NCBI GenBank assembly: GCA_000752675.2
Contig: LM994626.1
Location: 13,004-77,003 of the forward strand
DNA: 64,000 bases
Direction of reading: 5' to 3'
From: a bacterium OL-1
GTDB taxonomy: Bacteria; Actinomycetota; Coriobacteriia; Coriobacteriales; Atopobiaceae
Shown: positions 40,362-49,933 of the stretch, in pieces
Layout: the number at the start of each line of letters is the position of its first letter
How positions within the stretch are numbered: the stretch's first letter is position 1
Program-made: the position numbers and the translations under genes
The notes under the pieces: model-generated
The model's database searches: none
What the model saw: only the letters and a program-made list of their open reading frames with translations
What the model was told of the DNA's origin: nothing

Positions 40362-40874
40362 GTGGTAAGAGATAAGGGAGAGATCACTACGTCTGAAACA
40401 CAGCAACCCGGGAGGTGCCAGCCGCCCAAGGAGCTCTCTGCCTCGGCGGAGTCTCGTATTATGAGGGACCTGGGCTACTTTGGGCACTTCCTGCATCTCC
40501 ACGCAGGAGGGCGCAGCGGCAAGCAGCGCATGCTCGAGCGCATCCTGCGCGAGGGCGGCACCATAAGCCAGAGAGAGCTTCAGGACACCGTGCCCATAAG
40601 CTCTGCCGCAGTCTCCGAGGTTCTCGCCAAGCTCGAGTTCGAGGGCCTCATCACCCGCACGCGTTCCGAGAGCGACAAGCGCCAACTTGACGTCACCTTG
40701 ACTGAGAACGGACAGGCCGAGGCCAAGGTATGTGCCGAGAAGCACGCAAAGTTCGAGGCAGAGGCGCTCTCGGTGCTCACCGAGGACGAGAAGGGCCAGC
40801 TCCTAAGCATGCTCGACCGCCTCATGGAGCATTGGCAGGACATCGAGGAGAAAGACAGGGCGGTGGAAAAGTGA
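40362..40874 (+). CDS. MarR-family transcriptional regulator
   Basis: 170 residues. The winged-helix core is at about residues 65-120: GGTISQRELQDTVPISSAAV (HTH) and TRTRSESDKRQLDVTLTENG (wing). The C-terminal helix ends in EEKDRAVEK. The start is not certain. GTG 40362 lies only about 10 nt after the expected transcription start and lacks a good ribosome site. It overlaps the first exporter gene as GTGA, so it controls and is cotranscribed with the exporter. Confidence 0.85.
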   Translation: MVRDKGEITTSETQQPGRCQPPKELSASAESRIMRDLGYFGHFLHLHAGGRSGKQRMLERILREGGTISQRELQDTVPISSAAVSEVLAKLEFEGLITRTRSESDKRQLDVTLTENGQAEAKVCAEKHAKFEAEALSVLTEDEKGQLLSMLDRLMEHWQDIEEKDRAVEK

Positions 40875-42745
40875 GCATACGCAAGAAGCTGAAAAAAACA
40901 TTGAATGCAGGCGAGCAATCCTCGCTTCCCCAGTACGGGCTCAAGGAGATCATCTCGACGCTTGCTAGGTCGCTGAGGGAGTTTGGCAAGCCCGCCTGGG
41001 CGACGCCGCTTCTCGTCACCGGGGAGGTTGTGCTTGAGTGCGCAATCCCATTCGTGACGGCACAGCTCATCGATGCCCTCGCGCTTGGGGGTGGCGTCTC
41101 CTCAATCGCCGGGCACGCGGCGATTCTCATCATCATGGCGCTCGCCTCGCTCGCCTTTGGAACCGCAGCCGGCGTCACCTGCTCGATTGCGGCCACTGGC
41201 CTTGCTAGGAACCTCAGGCATGACGTGTTTCACAAGATCCAGGGGTTCTCGTTCTCCAACATTGACCGGTTCTCCACGAGCTCGCTCGTGACCCGACTCA
41301 CGACCGACGTCACCAACGTCCAGCAGGCGTTCATGATGATCATCCGCATGGCAATCCGCTGCCCGCTCATGGCGATCTTCTCCATCGTGATGGCATTCGT
41401 CTCGGGCGGCCCCATGGCCGTGATCTACGTGATCGTTGCCTTTGTCCTCGGCTGGGGCATCTTCAAGATCGCGCTCACCGTGATGCCCATCTTCCGCCGC
41501 ATCTTCAGAAAGTACGACCGTCTGAATGACTCTGTAGAAGAGAACGTCCAGGGCATTCGCGTGGTGAAGTCCTACGTCCGAGAGGACCACGAGAAGGAAA
41601 AGTTCAACGAGGCGTCCGGCACGCTCTACCACGACTTTGTTCACGTCGAGCGCATCCTGGCATGGAACCAGCCCCTCATGACTCTGGCCATCGACGTTAT
41701 CTACACCTTCGTCATCTTCTTTGGGTCCCAGGCAATCGTTTCCAGCCAGGGCCAGCTCATGGGTGTGGGGCAGCTCTCCGCCCTCATCACGTATGGCTTC
41801 TCGATGCTCATCAGCCTCATGATGCTCTCGATGGTCTTCGTGATGATCACGATGGCAGACGAGTCTGCGCGACGCATCTGCCAGGTCCTGCGCGAGGAGC
41901 CCGACCTCAAGAACCCCAAGAACCCCGTCATGGAAGTCCCTGACGGCTCCATCGACTTCGACCACGTGAGCTTTGAGTACTCGGCAAAGGCAGACCGCAT
42001 GGCGCTAGACGACATCGACCTGCACATCAAGAGTGGCGAGGTCATCGGCATCATCGGCGGCACGGGCTCCTCGAAGTCGACGCTCGTTCAGCTCATCTGC
42101 CGACTCTACGACGCAACCAAGGGAACCGTGCGCGTTGGTGGCCGAGACGTGCGCGAGTACGACCTTGACACCCTCCGCAACGAGGTGGCGGTCGTGCTCC
42201 AGCGAAACGTCCTCTTCTCGGGCACCATCAAGGACAACCTCCGTTGGGGCAACCCCAACGCAACCGACGAGCAGATGCTCGAGGCCTGCAAGCTCGCGCA
42301 GGCAGACGAGTTCGTCCAGCAGTTCCCCAAGAAGTACGACACTTACATCGAGCAGGGGGGAACCAACGTCTCGGGCGGCCAGAAGCAGCGTCTCTGCATT
42401 GCGCGCGCCCTTCTCAAGAACCCCAAGATCTTGATTCTCGACGACTCCACGAGCGCCGTGGACACCAAGACCGACCATCTCATCCGCGAGGGGTTCAAGA
42501 GCTTCATCCCCGAGACCACCAAGGTCATAATCGCCCAGCGCACCAGCTCGGTGGAGGACGCTGACCGCATCGTGGTCATGCGCGACGGGCGCATTGACGC
42601 CGTGGGCACGCACGAAGAGCTGCTTCGAACCAACGAGATCTACCGCGAGACGTACACGACACAGAACAAGCAGTCGCACGACGAGGCCATGGAGACCATC
42701 TCCAAGGACGCCGTCGAGCCCAAGAAGGAGGCGAACAATGAGTAA
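40871..42745 (+). CDS. Heterodimeric ABC exporter subunit A (degenerate ATPase site)
   Basis: 624 residues from GTG 40871. Six membrane helices (about 40-330) form an exporter domain. The nucleotide-binding domain has Walker A GGTGSSKSTLVQLI, signature NVSGGQKQRLCIARALL and Walker B ILILDDSTSAVDTKT. The catalytic Glu after Walker B is replaced by Asp, the mark of the non-canonical half in heterodimeric exporters such as TM287/288. It overlaps its partner gene by 8 nt. The substrate is unknown; the MarR link suggests a toxic compound. Confidence 0.92.
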   Translation: MSIRKKLKKTLNAGEQSSLPQYGLKEIISTLARSLREFGKPAWATPLLVTGEVVLECAIPFVTAQLIDALALGGGVSSIAGHAAILIIMALASLAFGTAAGVTCSIAATGLARNLRHDVFHKIQGFSFSNIDRFSTSSLVTRLTTDVTNVQQAFMMIIRMAIRCPLMAIFSIVMAFVSGGPMAVIYVIVAFVLGWGIFKIALTVMPIFRRIFRKYDRLNDSVEENVQGIRVVKSYVREDHEKEKFNEASGTLYHDFVHVERILAWNQPLMTLAIDVIYTFVIFFGSQAIVSSQGQLMGVGQLSALITYGFSMLISLMMLSMVFVMITMADESARRICQVLREEPDLKNPKNPVMEVPDGSIDFDHVSFEYSAKADRMALDDIDLHIKSGEVIGIIGGTGSSKSTLVQLICRLYDATKGTVRVGGRDVREYDLDTLRNEVAVVLQRNVLFSGTIKDNLRWGNPNATDEQMLEACKLAQADEFVQQFPKKYDTYIEQGGTNVSGGQKQRLCIARALLKNPKILILDDSTSAVDTKTDHLIREGFKSFIPETTKVIIAQRTSSVEDADRIVVMRDGRIDAVGTHEELLRTNEIYRETYTTQNKQSHDEAMETISKDAVEPKKEANNE

Positions 42746-44711
42746 AGAGAAAGACCAGGCAATGAAGTCTCCTTCTAAGCAGGCCGCAAAGTCAAAGCAC
42801 ACTGATGGCCCCAGCCGCGGCCATGGGGCTGCAAACCCCGGGAAGACGCTCGGGCGCACGTTGGCGCTCACCTTCCACTACTACCCAGTTCACGTAACCG
42901 CACAGGTGCTCTGCATTCTCACCGCCTCGATCCTCTCGTCGCTGCCTTCCGTCTTCATGCAGCAGGCCATCGCCGTGGTGCAGGATTTCGTGGGCACGGG
43001 AGACTGGGCAGCAGCACAGGTCCAGATCACGCGCATCGTCTTGAGTCTCATTGGCTGCTATGTGATTGCCCTGGGCACGAACATCGCTCAGGCCCAGCTC
43101 ACGGCTGTAATCTGCCAGGGCACCCTCATGAAGGTCCGCAACCAGATGTTCGACCACATGGAGGACCTGCCCATTCGCTACTTTGACACGCACAAGCACG
43201 GCGACATCATGTCGCACTACACCAACGACGTGGACACCCTCCGCCAGCTCATTGGCGTTGCCGTGCCAAACCTCATCACCATGCTCACGGCAATGGTCTC
43301 GGTTCTCGTCATCATGCTCTGGTACTCGTTCCCCCTCACGCTCGTGGTGCTTGCGATGGTCGTCCTGATGGTCGTGATCACGCGTGTCCTGGGCGGACGT
43401 TCGGCGCACTTCTTCCTCGCACAGCAGCGCGCGCTCGCTGCCGAGGAGGGCTTCGCCGAGGAGGCCATGAACGGCCAGAAGGTCATCAAGGTCTTCACGC
43501 ACGAGGCTGCCACCGAGAGGGGCTTCGACGAGGTCAACGACGAGCTCTTCGACGCCTCAAAGCGGGCGAACATCTATGGCAACACGCTTGGCCCCATCCT
43601 CATGAACATGGGCAACCTCTCATATGTGGTGGTTGCGCTGGCTGGCTGCGCCATGCTCGCTGCGGGAACGCCCAACCCCTCCATCGCGGGCGTCGCGCTC
43701 TCCATCGACATCGTGGTGCCGTTCCTCAACCTAACGAAGCGCTTCTCGGGCTCCATTGGCCAGGTCTCCCAGCAGATCAACTTCGTGGTCATGGGCCTTG
43801 CGGGTGCCGAGCGCATCTTCTCGCTCATTGACGAGGAGCCCGAGGAAGACGAGGGCTACGTCACCCTGGTGAACGTACGCAAGAATGCCGCAGGCGAGCT
43901 TGAGGAGTGCGCCGAGCGCACGGAGAGCTGGGCCTGGAAGCACCCCCACCACGACGGCACCGTGACCTACACGCCGCTTGCGGGCGACATGCGTCTCTTC
44001 GACGTGGACTTTGGCTACACGCCCGACCACACCGTTCTCCATGGCATCTCGCTCTACGCCAAGCCCGGACAGAAGGTGGCCTTCGTGGGCGCCACTGGCG
44101 CAGGCAAGACGACAATCACCAACCTGCTCAACCGCTTCTATGACATTGCCGACGGCAAGATCCGCTACGACGGCATCAACATCAACAAGATCAAGAAGGC
44201 GGACCTCCGCCGTTCGCTCGGCATGGTGTTGCAGGACACCAACCTCTTCACCGGCACGGTCATGGACAACATTCGCTATGGCCGCCTCGATGCCACAGAC
44301 GAGGAGTGCATTGGCGCCGCCAAGCTTGCCGGTGCCGACAGCTTCATTCAGCGCCTGCCAGAGGGCTACAACACGATGCTGACCGACAACGCCGCCCAGC
44401 TCTCGCAGGGTCAGCGCCAGTTGCTCTCCATTGCGCGCGCGGCCGTTGCAGACCCGCCGGTCATGATCTTGGACGAGGCAACGTCCTCCATCGACACGCG
44501 CACCGAGCAGATCGTGCAGCGGGGCATGGACGCCCTCATGTACGGGCGTACCACGTTCGTGATTGCGCACCGGCTCTCGACCGTGCGCAACTCCGACGTG
44601 ATCATCGTGCTTGACCACGGCCGCATCATCGAGCGTGGCACGCACGACGAGCTCATCGCCCAGCATGGCACGTACTACCAGCTCTACACCGGAGCGTTCG
44701 AGCTGGAGTAG
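42738..44711 (+). CDS. Heterodimeric ABC exporter subunit B (canonical ATPase site)
   Basis: 657 residues from ATG 42738 after GGAGG. A Lys-rich N-terminal extension of about 40 residues, then six membrane helices. NBD: Walker A GATGAGKTTITNLL, signature AQLSQGQRQLLSIARAA, Walker B VMILDEATSSIDTRT with the normal Glu. About 40 extra residues lie before the NBD (EECAERTESWAWKHPHHDG), as in YheH/YfiC-type partners. Forms the transporter with the preceding gene product. Confidence 0.92.
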   Translation: MSKEKDQAMKSPSKQAAKSKHTDGPSRGHGAANPGKTLGRTLALTFHYYPVHVTAQVLCILTASILSSLPSVFMQQAIAVVQDFVGTGDWAAAQVQITRIVLSLIGCYVIALGTNIAQAQLTAVICQGTLMKVRNQMFDHMEDLPIRYFDTHKHGDIMSHYTNDVDTLRQLIGVAVPNLITMLTAMVSVLVIMLWYSFPLTLVVLAMVVLMVVITRVLGGRSAHFFLAQQRALAAEEGFAEEAMNGQKVIKVFTHEAATERGFDEVNDELFDASKRANIYGNTLGPILMNMGNLSYVVVALAGCAMLAAGTPNPSIAGVALSIDIVVPFLNLTKRFSGSIGQVSQQINFVVMGLAGAERIFSLIDEEPEEDEGYVTLVNVRKNAAGELEECAERTESWAWKHPHHDGTVTYTPLAGDMRLFDVDFGYTPDHTVLHGISLYAKPGQKVAFVGATGAGKTTITNLLNRFYDIADGKIRYDGININKIKKADLRRSLGMVLQDTNLFTGTVMDNIRYGRLDATDEECIGAAKLAGADSFIQRLPEGYNTMLTDNAAQLSQGQRQLLSIARAAVADPPVMILDEATSSIDTRTEQIVQRGMDALMYGRTTFVIAHRLSTVRNSDVIIVLDHGRIIERGTHDELIAQHGTYYQLYTGAFELE

Positions 44712-45008
44712 CGCTTGCTGCCCCGGCAGCAACGGCAGTCTCGCCTTTTGCCCCTTCGGCGCCCCACGACGCCGGAGGGGCTCTATTGTGCGAGAGGGGG
44801 CGCAGAAACCATCGTTCAGACGTCAATCTGGCGCCGGAGGGCGCATCTCGTACGGGATTGCTTCGATAACAGCACCTCTGGCGTCGTTTTCTCGCCGGAA
44901 GCGCAATTTCGACAGCAGCGCCAACGAACTTCTCGCCGCTCTCGCGTCACGCGTGCTGTGGCAGCTACAATAGCTTTCCCGGCATATCGGCAATCACAGA
45001 GGGAGCCC
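44712..45008. repeat. Intergenic stretch with GCGCCGGAGGGGC-type repeats
   Basis: GCCCCTTCGGCG and CGCCGGAGGGGC form an imperfect hairpin at about 44752-44782. A further GGCGCCGGAGGGCGC unit lies at about 44829 and CTCGCCGGAAGCGC at about 44902. Similar units occur at 32.5 kb. It includes the promoter of the MFS gene. No gene is seen. Confidence 0.45.
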
Positions 45009-46190
45009 ATGACCAACGCACTTCTTGGCATCATCTACCTGGCATTTGTGAGCCTAGGGCTCCCAGATGGCCTTCTTGGCGCAGCGTGGCCTGCCATGCA
45101 CGTGACCGTTGGCGCCAACGTCTCACTTGCCGGCGTAGTCTCGATGGTCATCTGCCTAGGGACAATCACCTCCAGCCTGCTGACCGTAGAACTTGTCCGC
45201 GGACTGGGCACCGGCAGACTCACTGCGGTCTCGGTAGCACTCACCGCTGTGGCGCTCTTTGGCTTCTCGACATCCAGTGCATTTTGGCAGCTCATGCTCT
45301 GGGCGATCCCGTACGGGCTGGGGGCAGGGGCGGTTGACGCTGCGCTCAACGCCTATGTGGCAACGCACTTTGCGGCACGCCATATGAACTGGCTACACTG
45401 CTGCTGGGGCCTTGGTGCGGCCGGAGGACCCATAATCATGTCCTGGCAGATGAGTGGCCCCACTGGCTGGCCGGGTGGCTACCGCATTGTTGGCGTTCTC
45501 CAGGTGCTTCTCGTTGCGGCAATCGCGCTGAGCCTCCCGCTGTGGCATGATCGCGCGGACGAAGCAGGCGCTGGCGAGAAGCACGCTGCGCTTTCGCGTC
45601 GAGAGCTTATCGCGCGGCCCGGCGTAAAGCTCGCGATGGCAGGCTTTCTCTGCTATTGCGCACTGGAGTCGTCCTGCGGCCTGTGGGCGTCGACGTTCTT
45701 GGTGTTGGGGCATGGCGTATCTGCCCAGACGGCAGCCCTTCTCGCCAGTCTCTTCTATGCGGGCATCACGGTGGGGAGGTTTCTCTCGGGCATGCTGACG
45801 CTGCGGCTTGACGGAAAGCAGCTCCTCAGGCTTGGCGAGACGGTCATGGCCCTTGGGGTTGTCATTCTGTTTGTTGCCCCAGGGGAAGCTGGGCTTGGCG
45901 CGGGCCTGGCCCTTCTGGGTCTGGGCTGCGCGCCTATCTACCCGCAAATGATCCAGCTCACGCCCGAGCGCTTTGGTGATGAGAACGCGCAGCTGCTCAT
46001 GGGGCTCCAGATGACCTGCGCATACGTGGGCTCGATGGCGTTTCCGCCGCTCATGGGCCTCCTCGTGGAGCAGGTCTCCCCGCTTCTGCTGCCCGTGGCC
46101 ATAGCTGCCCTCCTTGCGATTATGACCACATGCCTTATACGCTGCGATAGCCGCGTGATGGCAACTCGCGCTTCCGCAGCCCAACAGTAA
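45009..46190 (+). CDS. MFS transporter
   Basis: 393 residues from ATG 45009 with GGGAG upstream. About twelve hydrophobic segments, beginning LLGIIYLAFVSLGLPDGLLG. The GLPDGLLGAAWP stretch resembles the FucP/YfkF-like sugar or unknown-substrate branch of the family. No substrate motif can be named. It is followed by a PHP phosphatase gene 14 nt away, so the two may be cotranscribed. Confidence 0.85.
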   Translation: MTNALLGIIYLAFVSLGLPDGLLGAAWPAMHVTVGANVSLAGVVSMVICLGTITSSLLTVELVRGLGTGRLTAVSVALTAVALFGFSTSSAFWQLMLWAIPYGLGAGAVDAALNAYVATHFAARHMNWLHCCWGLGAAGGPIIMSWQMSGPTGWPGGYRIVGVLQVLLVAAIALSLPLWHDRADEAGAGEKHAALSRRELIARPGVKLAMAGFLCYCALESSCGLWASTFLVLGHGVSAQTAALLASLFYAGITVGRFLSGMLTLRLDGKQLLRLGETVMALGVVILFVAPGEAGLGAGLALLGLGCAPIYPQMIQLTPERFGDENAQLLMGLQMTCAYVGSMAFPPLMGLLVEQVSPLLLPVAIAALLAIMTTCLIRCDSRVMATRASAAQQ

Positions 46191-46204
46191 TCGAGGTGAG
46201 CCCC

Positions 46205-47047
46205 ATGCTTGCTGACTACCACGTCCACTCCGCGTACTCGGACGACTCCACCTACCCCATGGAGCAGGTCGTAAGGGATGCTATTCGCACCAACCTCGAC
46301 GAGCTGTGCTTCACGGAACACGTGGACTACGGCGTAAAGCCGGACTGGGACCAGCCGGCCGACGCGCGCTTTGAGAACGGTCGCCCCGTCACCAACTGCC
46401 CCTACCCTGCCTATTTTGAGGAGCTTGACCGCGTTCGCGAGCGCTACGGCGCACAGGTCCGCATTGCACGCGGCCTCGAGCTGGGCGTGCAGACCCACAC
46501 CATTCCCACGTACGAGCGCTTGCTCGAGAGGTACGGCAGCCAGCTTGACTTCACGCTGCTCTCAATCCACCAGGCGGGAGACAGGGAGTTCTGGAACGGT
46601 GCATTCCAGGAGGGTCGCACGCAGGAGCAGTTCACGATGGCGTACTACGAGGAGCTTCTCGGCGTGGTCGAACGGTTCCATGGCTACTCCGTAGTGGCGC
46701 ATCTCGACCTTATACGGCGCTACGACCCTACGCCCGGCGGGCCACTCCCCTTCTCGGAGGTCCGCGACATTGTGGCAGAGATCCTCTCGCGCGTCATTGC
46801 AGGTGGCCACGGCATCGAGGTAAACACATCCGGCTGGCGCTATGGGCTTGATGGGCCACAGCCAACCGATGATGTGCTGTTGCTCTACCGTGACCTGGGC
46901 GGACGTATCCTCACGCTGGGGTCCGACTCGCACAAGCCAGAGCACCTGGGCGCCTACCTGCGGATTGCCCAGGACCGTCTTCGTGCGCTGGGCTTCTCAC
47001 AGGCATGCGCGTACGAGAAGGGCGAGCCCAGGTTCTACGAGCTGTAG
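46205..47047 (+). CDS. Histidinol-phosphatase-like PHP protein (HisJ family)
   Basis: 280 residues from ATG 46205 (GAGGTG upstream). PHP metal motifs: DYHVHSAYSDDSTYPMEQVV (HxH), FTEHVDYG, ARGLELGVQ, LLSIHQAG, VVAHLDLIRRY and TLGSDSHKPEHLG. HisJ enzymes dephosphorylate histidinol phosphate, but no other his genes lie here, so another phosphoester substrate is possible. Confidence 0.88.
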   Translation: MLADYHVHSAYSDDSTYPMEQVVRDAIRTNLDELCFTEHVDYGVKPDWDQPADARFENGRPVTNCPYPAYFEELDRVRERYGAQVRIARGLELGVQTHTIPTYERLLERYGSQLDFTLLSIHQAGDREFWNGAFQEGRTQEQFTMAYYEELLGVVERFHGYSVVAHLDLIRRYDPTPGGPLPFSEVRDIVAEILSRVIAGGHGIEVNTSGWRYGLDGPQPTDDVLLLYRDLGGRILTLGSDSHKPEHLGAYLRIAQDRLRALGFSQACAYEKGEPRFYEL

Positions 47048-47213
47048 CGTGGCGGCACGAGCCACAGTGTGCTGTCGGGCAGAAAATCGACACTTCTCGC
47101 CCCTCAGAGCATCCCAAACGTCCAATTTGAGCCCCACGGAACCGTCCGACAAGGCCGGCTGCGCTATGGTGGTGGACATTCGACATTCGGCAGCACAACT
47201 CCAGGAGGAACCC

Positions 47214-48323
47214 ATGCACTGGCCCACTATCCTCACTACGGCCCATCTCGTCATGCGTCCCTGGCGCGAGGACGACGCCCCCGCGCTCTACCGCTACGCA
47301 AGCGATCCCGAGGTTGGACCGCGCGCGGGCTGGGCTCCGCATCAATCGCAGGACGAGAGCCGTCAGGTCCTGCATGACATCCTCATGGTGCCTGACTCCT
47401 GGGCCATCACGCTTCGAGGCCGAGAGGGTGTGCTGGCAGACGAGCCGGTTGGCGCGATTGCCCTCCAGCACGACCTCACGGGCCTACCCGCAGACGAGGC
47501 CGAGATAGGCTACTGGATCGCGCGTCCCTGGTGGGGCCACGGTTACATGACCGAGGCCGTGCGAGAAGTGCTTCGCCACGCGTTTCTCGTCGAGAACCTT
47601 GTCGCCGTACGTGCAAGCTACTTCGAAGGCAACGAGGGCAGCCGCCGCGTGCAGGAAAAAGTGGGGCTTCGCCCGCACCACCACGTCGATAGCGCCGTTG
47701 ACCGCTGCGGGATCACGCACACCGAGCACGTCCAGCGCATCACGCGCAAGGAGTGGGAGGTCTCGCTTGCAGCAGACCCAACGGACGCAGGGACCATTGC
47801 GCGCCAGCAGTCCGAGGCCGCGGGCATCATCGACCGCCTGCCGCTCATCTCGCTCGTGCGCTCCGGCGGCCAGACCGGCGCGGACCGTGGCGGCCTTGAT
47901 GCGGCACGCGAGCAGAACGTGCCCATCTGCGGCTGGTGCCCACCCGGTGGCCTAGCGGAGGACCTGCCCAACCCGCCAGGTCTTCTCGCCCTGTATCCCG
48001 AGCTTCGCGAGGGTCCCAGCCAGGGCTACGTCGAGCGCACAGCTTGGAACGTGCGCGATAGCCACGCAACGCTCATCGTCTCGCCAGGCGGGTTGGAGCC
48101 ACGAAGCGGCACAGAGATGACTGCCATCTTCGCCGAGCGCATGGGTAGGCCGGTGCTGGTTCTTGAAGGTGTCAACGTGAGCGAGGATGCCGCGGAGGCG
48201 CTTGCTTGGCTCCGCTCGCTTGGCACATGTGCCATGACACTCAACGTTGCGGGTCCGCGCGAGTCAAAGATGCCCGGCGTCTACCAGCTCACGCACGACA
48301 TCGTGGCAAACGTCCTGGGATGA
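47214..48323 (+). CDS. GNAT acetyltransferase fused to a MoCo-carrier-like domain
   Basis: 369 residues from ATG 47214 (GGAGGAA upstream). Residues 1-180 are a RimJ/RimL-type GNAT: LVMRPWREDDAPALYRYASD, IGYWIARPWWGHGYMTEAVR, VENLVAVRASYFEGNEGSRR. Residues about 205-369 are a Rossmann-like domain of the putative molybdenum-carrier family: VRSGGQTGADRGGLDAAREQ, CGWCPPGGLAEDLP, NVRDSHATLIVSPGG. Each half is complete and no stop or frameshift separates them. Its TGA lies in a palindrome shared with the convergent gene. Confidence 0.85.
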   Translation: MHWPTILTTAHLVMRPWREDDAPALYRYASDPEVGPRAGWAPHQSQDESRQVLHDILMVPDSWAITLRGREGVLADEPVGAIALQHDLTGLPADEAEIGYWIARPWWGHGYMTEAVREVLRHAFLVENLVAVRASYFEGNEGSRRVQEKVGLRPHHHVDSAVDRCGITHTEHVQRITRKEWEVSLAADPTDAGTIARQQSEAAGIIDRLPLISLVRSGGQTGADRGGLDAAREQNVPICGWCPPGGLAEDLPNPPGLLALYPELREGPSQGYVERTAWNVRDSHATLIVSPGGLEPRSGTEMTAIFAERMGRPVLVLEGVNVSEDAAEALAWLRSLGTCAMTLNVAGPRESKMPGVYQLTHDIVANVLG

Positions 48324-48353
48324 GACAAAGGGACTGTCCCTTTGTCTCATCCC
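48317..48353. repeat. 37-bp perfect palindrome at convergent gene ends
   Basis: Arms GGGATGAGACAAAGGGAC and its reverse complement flank one T. The stop codons of both convergent genes (TGA at 48321-48323 on plus; TGA at 48349-48347 on minus) are inside the arms, and the last Gly codon of each protein is too. As RNA it forms a long hairpin ending in a TTTGTCTC run in either direction, so it may terminate both genes. Confidence 0.9.
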
Positions 48354-49933
48354 AACGCGCGCGAGAAGAGAGCGCGTTGGTCGGCGTCCCACAGCGACAT
48401 GTCGTCCGAGGTAAAGAGCACGCCGCCTAGCGTAGAGTCTGCCTCGAGGAGCTCTGCGCGCTGTTCGTCGGTTAGACGAACGTCTGGCCGCAGGAAGAAG
48501 ACGTCCGGGTCGCACCTAAACGCCCTGCCGTCGAGATGCGCGCGCCCTCGCGTGTTGGCCAGGCTGTTCTTGGTGCTCACGCGCTCGCGGCCGGTGCCGC
48601 GCATGTAGGCGGCACCGTCCCAGTCGAGGCCCACGTCGCAACCAATACGGCAGAACTCCGTGCGGCCCAAGGCAGAGCCAATGGGAACGCCGCACAGGTC
48701 AAACCACGTGCCAGACGCCGCACTCTGGCGCAGGAGGCCGATGGCGTCGGCCATGAGCTGGCCTCGGTTCATGCCGCCATGCGGGAGCATGCACGCCGCA
48801 TAGAGGAAGTCGCACTTGAGAAGCGTGAATCCCCACTCGCCGGTGAGCGTTGCCATGACGCGTGCCACGTAGTCACGCACCTCAGGATTCAGCGTATCGA
48901 GCGCAACGTGGCCGGACCAGTGCGAGCCGGTCACCACAAGCTCGCCCTTCTCATCACGAAGCAGCCAGTCCGGATGCGCCGAGAAGAGCTGGGACTCGCG
49001 CTCGCACACGAAGGGCGCAACCCAGATGCCCGGCATGAGCCCGCGCTCACGAGCAGCAGCGGCCACGGCGGCAAGGCCATGCGGGAACTTCTCGGCATCC
49101 GGGTGGAGCCAGTCACCCACACGCGTGTAGCCGTCATCCATCTGGAAGGTTGGGCGGCGCGTACCCAGGTCGTAGTCCTCAAGGCAGTTCGCAAGCGCAT
49201 CCAAGTCGTGCAGCAGGCACTGCTCCGATATGTTCGTGTAGTGCCGGTACCAGCTGGTATAACCCACAAGCGGCGAGCAGGGCGGAACAGCGATGCCACA
49301 GAGCGCAAGCCAGCGCGCAGCTGCCTCATCAACGTTCTCTGCGCGAACCACGGCAAGTCCCAAAAGGCAGCACTTCTCGCCAGCCTTTACGGGAACGGCT
49401 GGCGGCTCCTTGCTCACAAGGAGCGCCTCTGCAGGCAGGTCTTCGCGAATGAGCGTCATTCCCGTGTCCTCGCCAAGCGAGCCCACCAGGGCAACCTCAC
49501 CATCCCGCCGCAGGTAGCCATAGGTAAAGCCATGCTGGTGACCGGGTCTCTCGTCCGCCTTCACAAAGCGGTAGTCGCCTGAGGCGTCAAGCACCCAATG
49601 GCGTATGGCCACGCGCGGCACGCGGAAGTTGCGCATGCGGTCGCGCGGACTGCGCTCCACGGAGTCTGTCCAGGAGTTATAGCCGTTCAGGTAGAGCGCC
49701 GTTGCCTCACCCAGCGCTGCGGGAAGCGTTGTCTCCACAGCGTCGATCACAACCTCACGCCGGGGCTTCACGCACAGCTGCCAGCACTCGCCCTCGCGCA
49801 CGAGCGAGACACCAAGCGTGACCACGTCCGCACCCGTCACCAGGCCAGACGGCTGTACATGGGCAACGCGCCCCTGGTCAGACGCCACATGCCAGCGCAC
49901 ACAGAAGGCAGGTTCGCCGAGAAGCGCCGTCAC
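48347..49933 (-). CDS. GH36-type alpha-galactosidase
   Basis: 528 residues from GTG 49933, which overlaps the symporter stop as GTGA. The (beta/alpha)8 domain is clear: VGYTSWYRHYTNISEQCLLH, TFQMDDGYTRVGDWL, GIWVAPFVCERESQL, then LLKCDFLYAACMLPHGG with the nucleophile Asp and RIGCDVGLDWDG with the acid/base Asp. It is shorter than the usual 700-residue GH36 enzyme because the N-terminal beta domain is reduced. It hydrolyses alpha-galactosides; no signal peptide is seen, so it acts in the cytoplasm on sugar brought in by the adjacent symporter. Confidence 0.88.
   Translation of the reverse strand: MTALLGEPAFCVRWHVASDQGRVAHVQPSGLVTGADVVTLGVSLVREGECWQLCVKPRREVVIDAVETTLPAALGEATALYLNGYNSWTDSVERSPRDRMRNFRVPRVAIRHWVLDASGDYRFVKADERPGHQHGFTYGYLRRDGEVALVGSLGEDTGMTLIREDLPAEALLVSKEPPAVPVKAGEKCCLLGLAVVRAENVDEAAARWLALCGIAVPPCSPLVGYTSWYRHYTNISEQCLLHDLDALANCLEDYDLGTRRPTFQMDDGYTRVGDWLHPDAEKFPHGLAAVAAAARERGLMPGIWVAPFVCERESQLFSAHPDWLLRDEKGELVVTGSHWSGHVALDTLNPEVRDYVARVMATLTGEWGFTLLKCDFLYAACMLPHGGMNRGQLMADAIGLLRQSAASGTWFDLCGVPIGSALGRTEFCRIGCDVGLDWDGAAYMRGTGRERVSTKNSLANTRGRAHLDGRAFRCDPDVFFLRPDVRLTDEQRAELLEADSTLGGVLFTSDDMSLWDADQRALFSRALG

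Noticed and set aside
44752-44782. Riboswitch upstream of the MFS gene
   Set aside because: Only a simple imperfect GC hairpin is visible, matching a repeat unit seen elsewhere; no known aptamer core.
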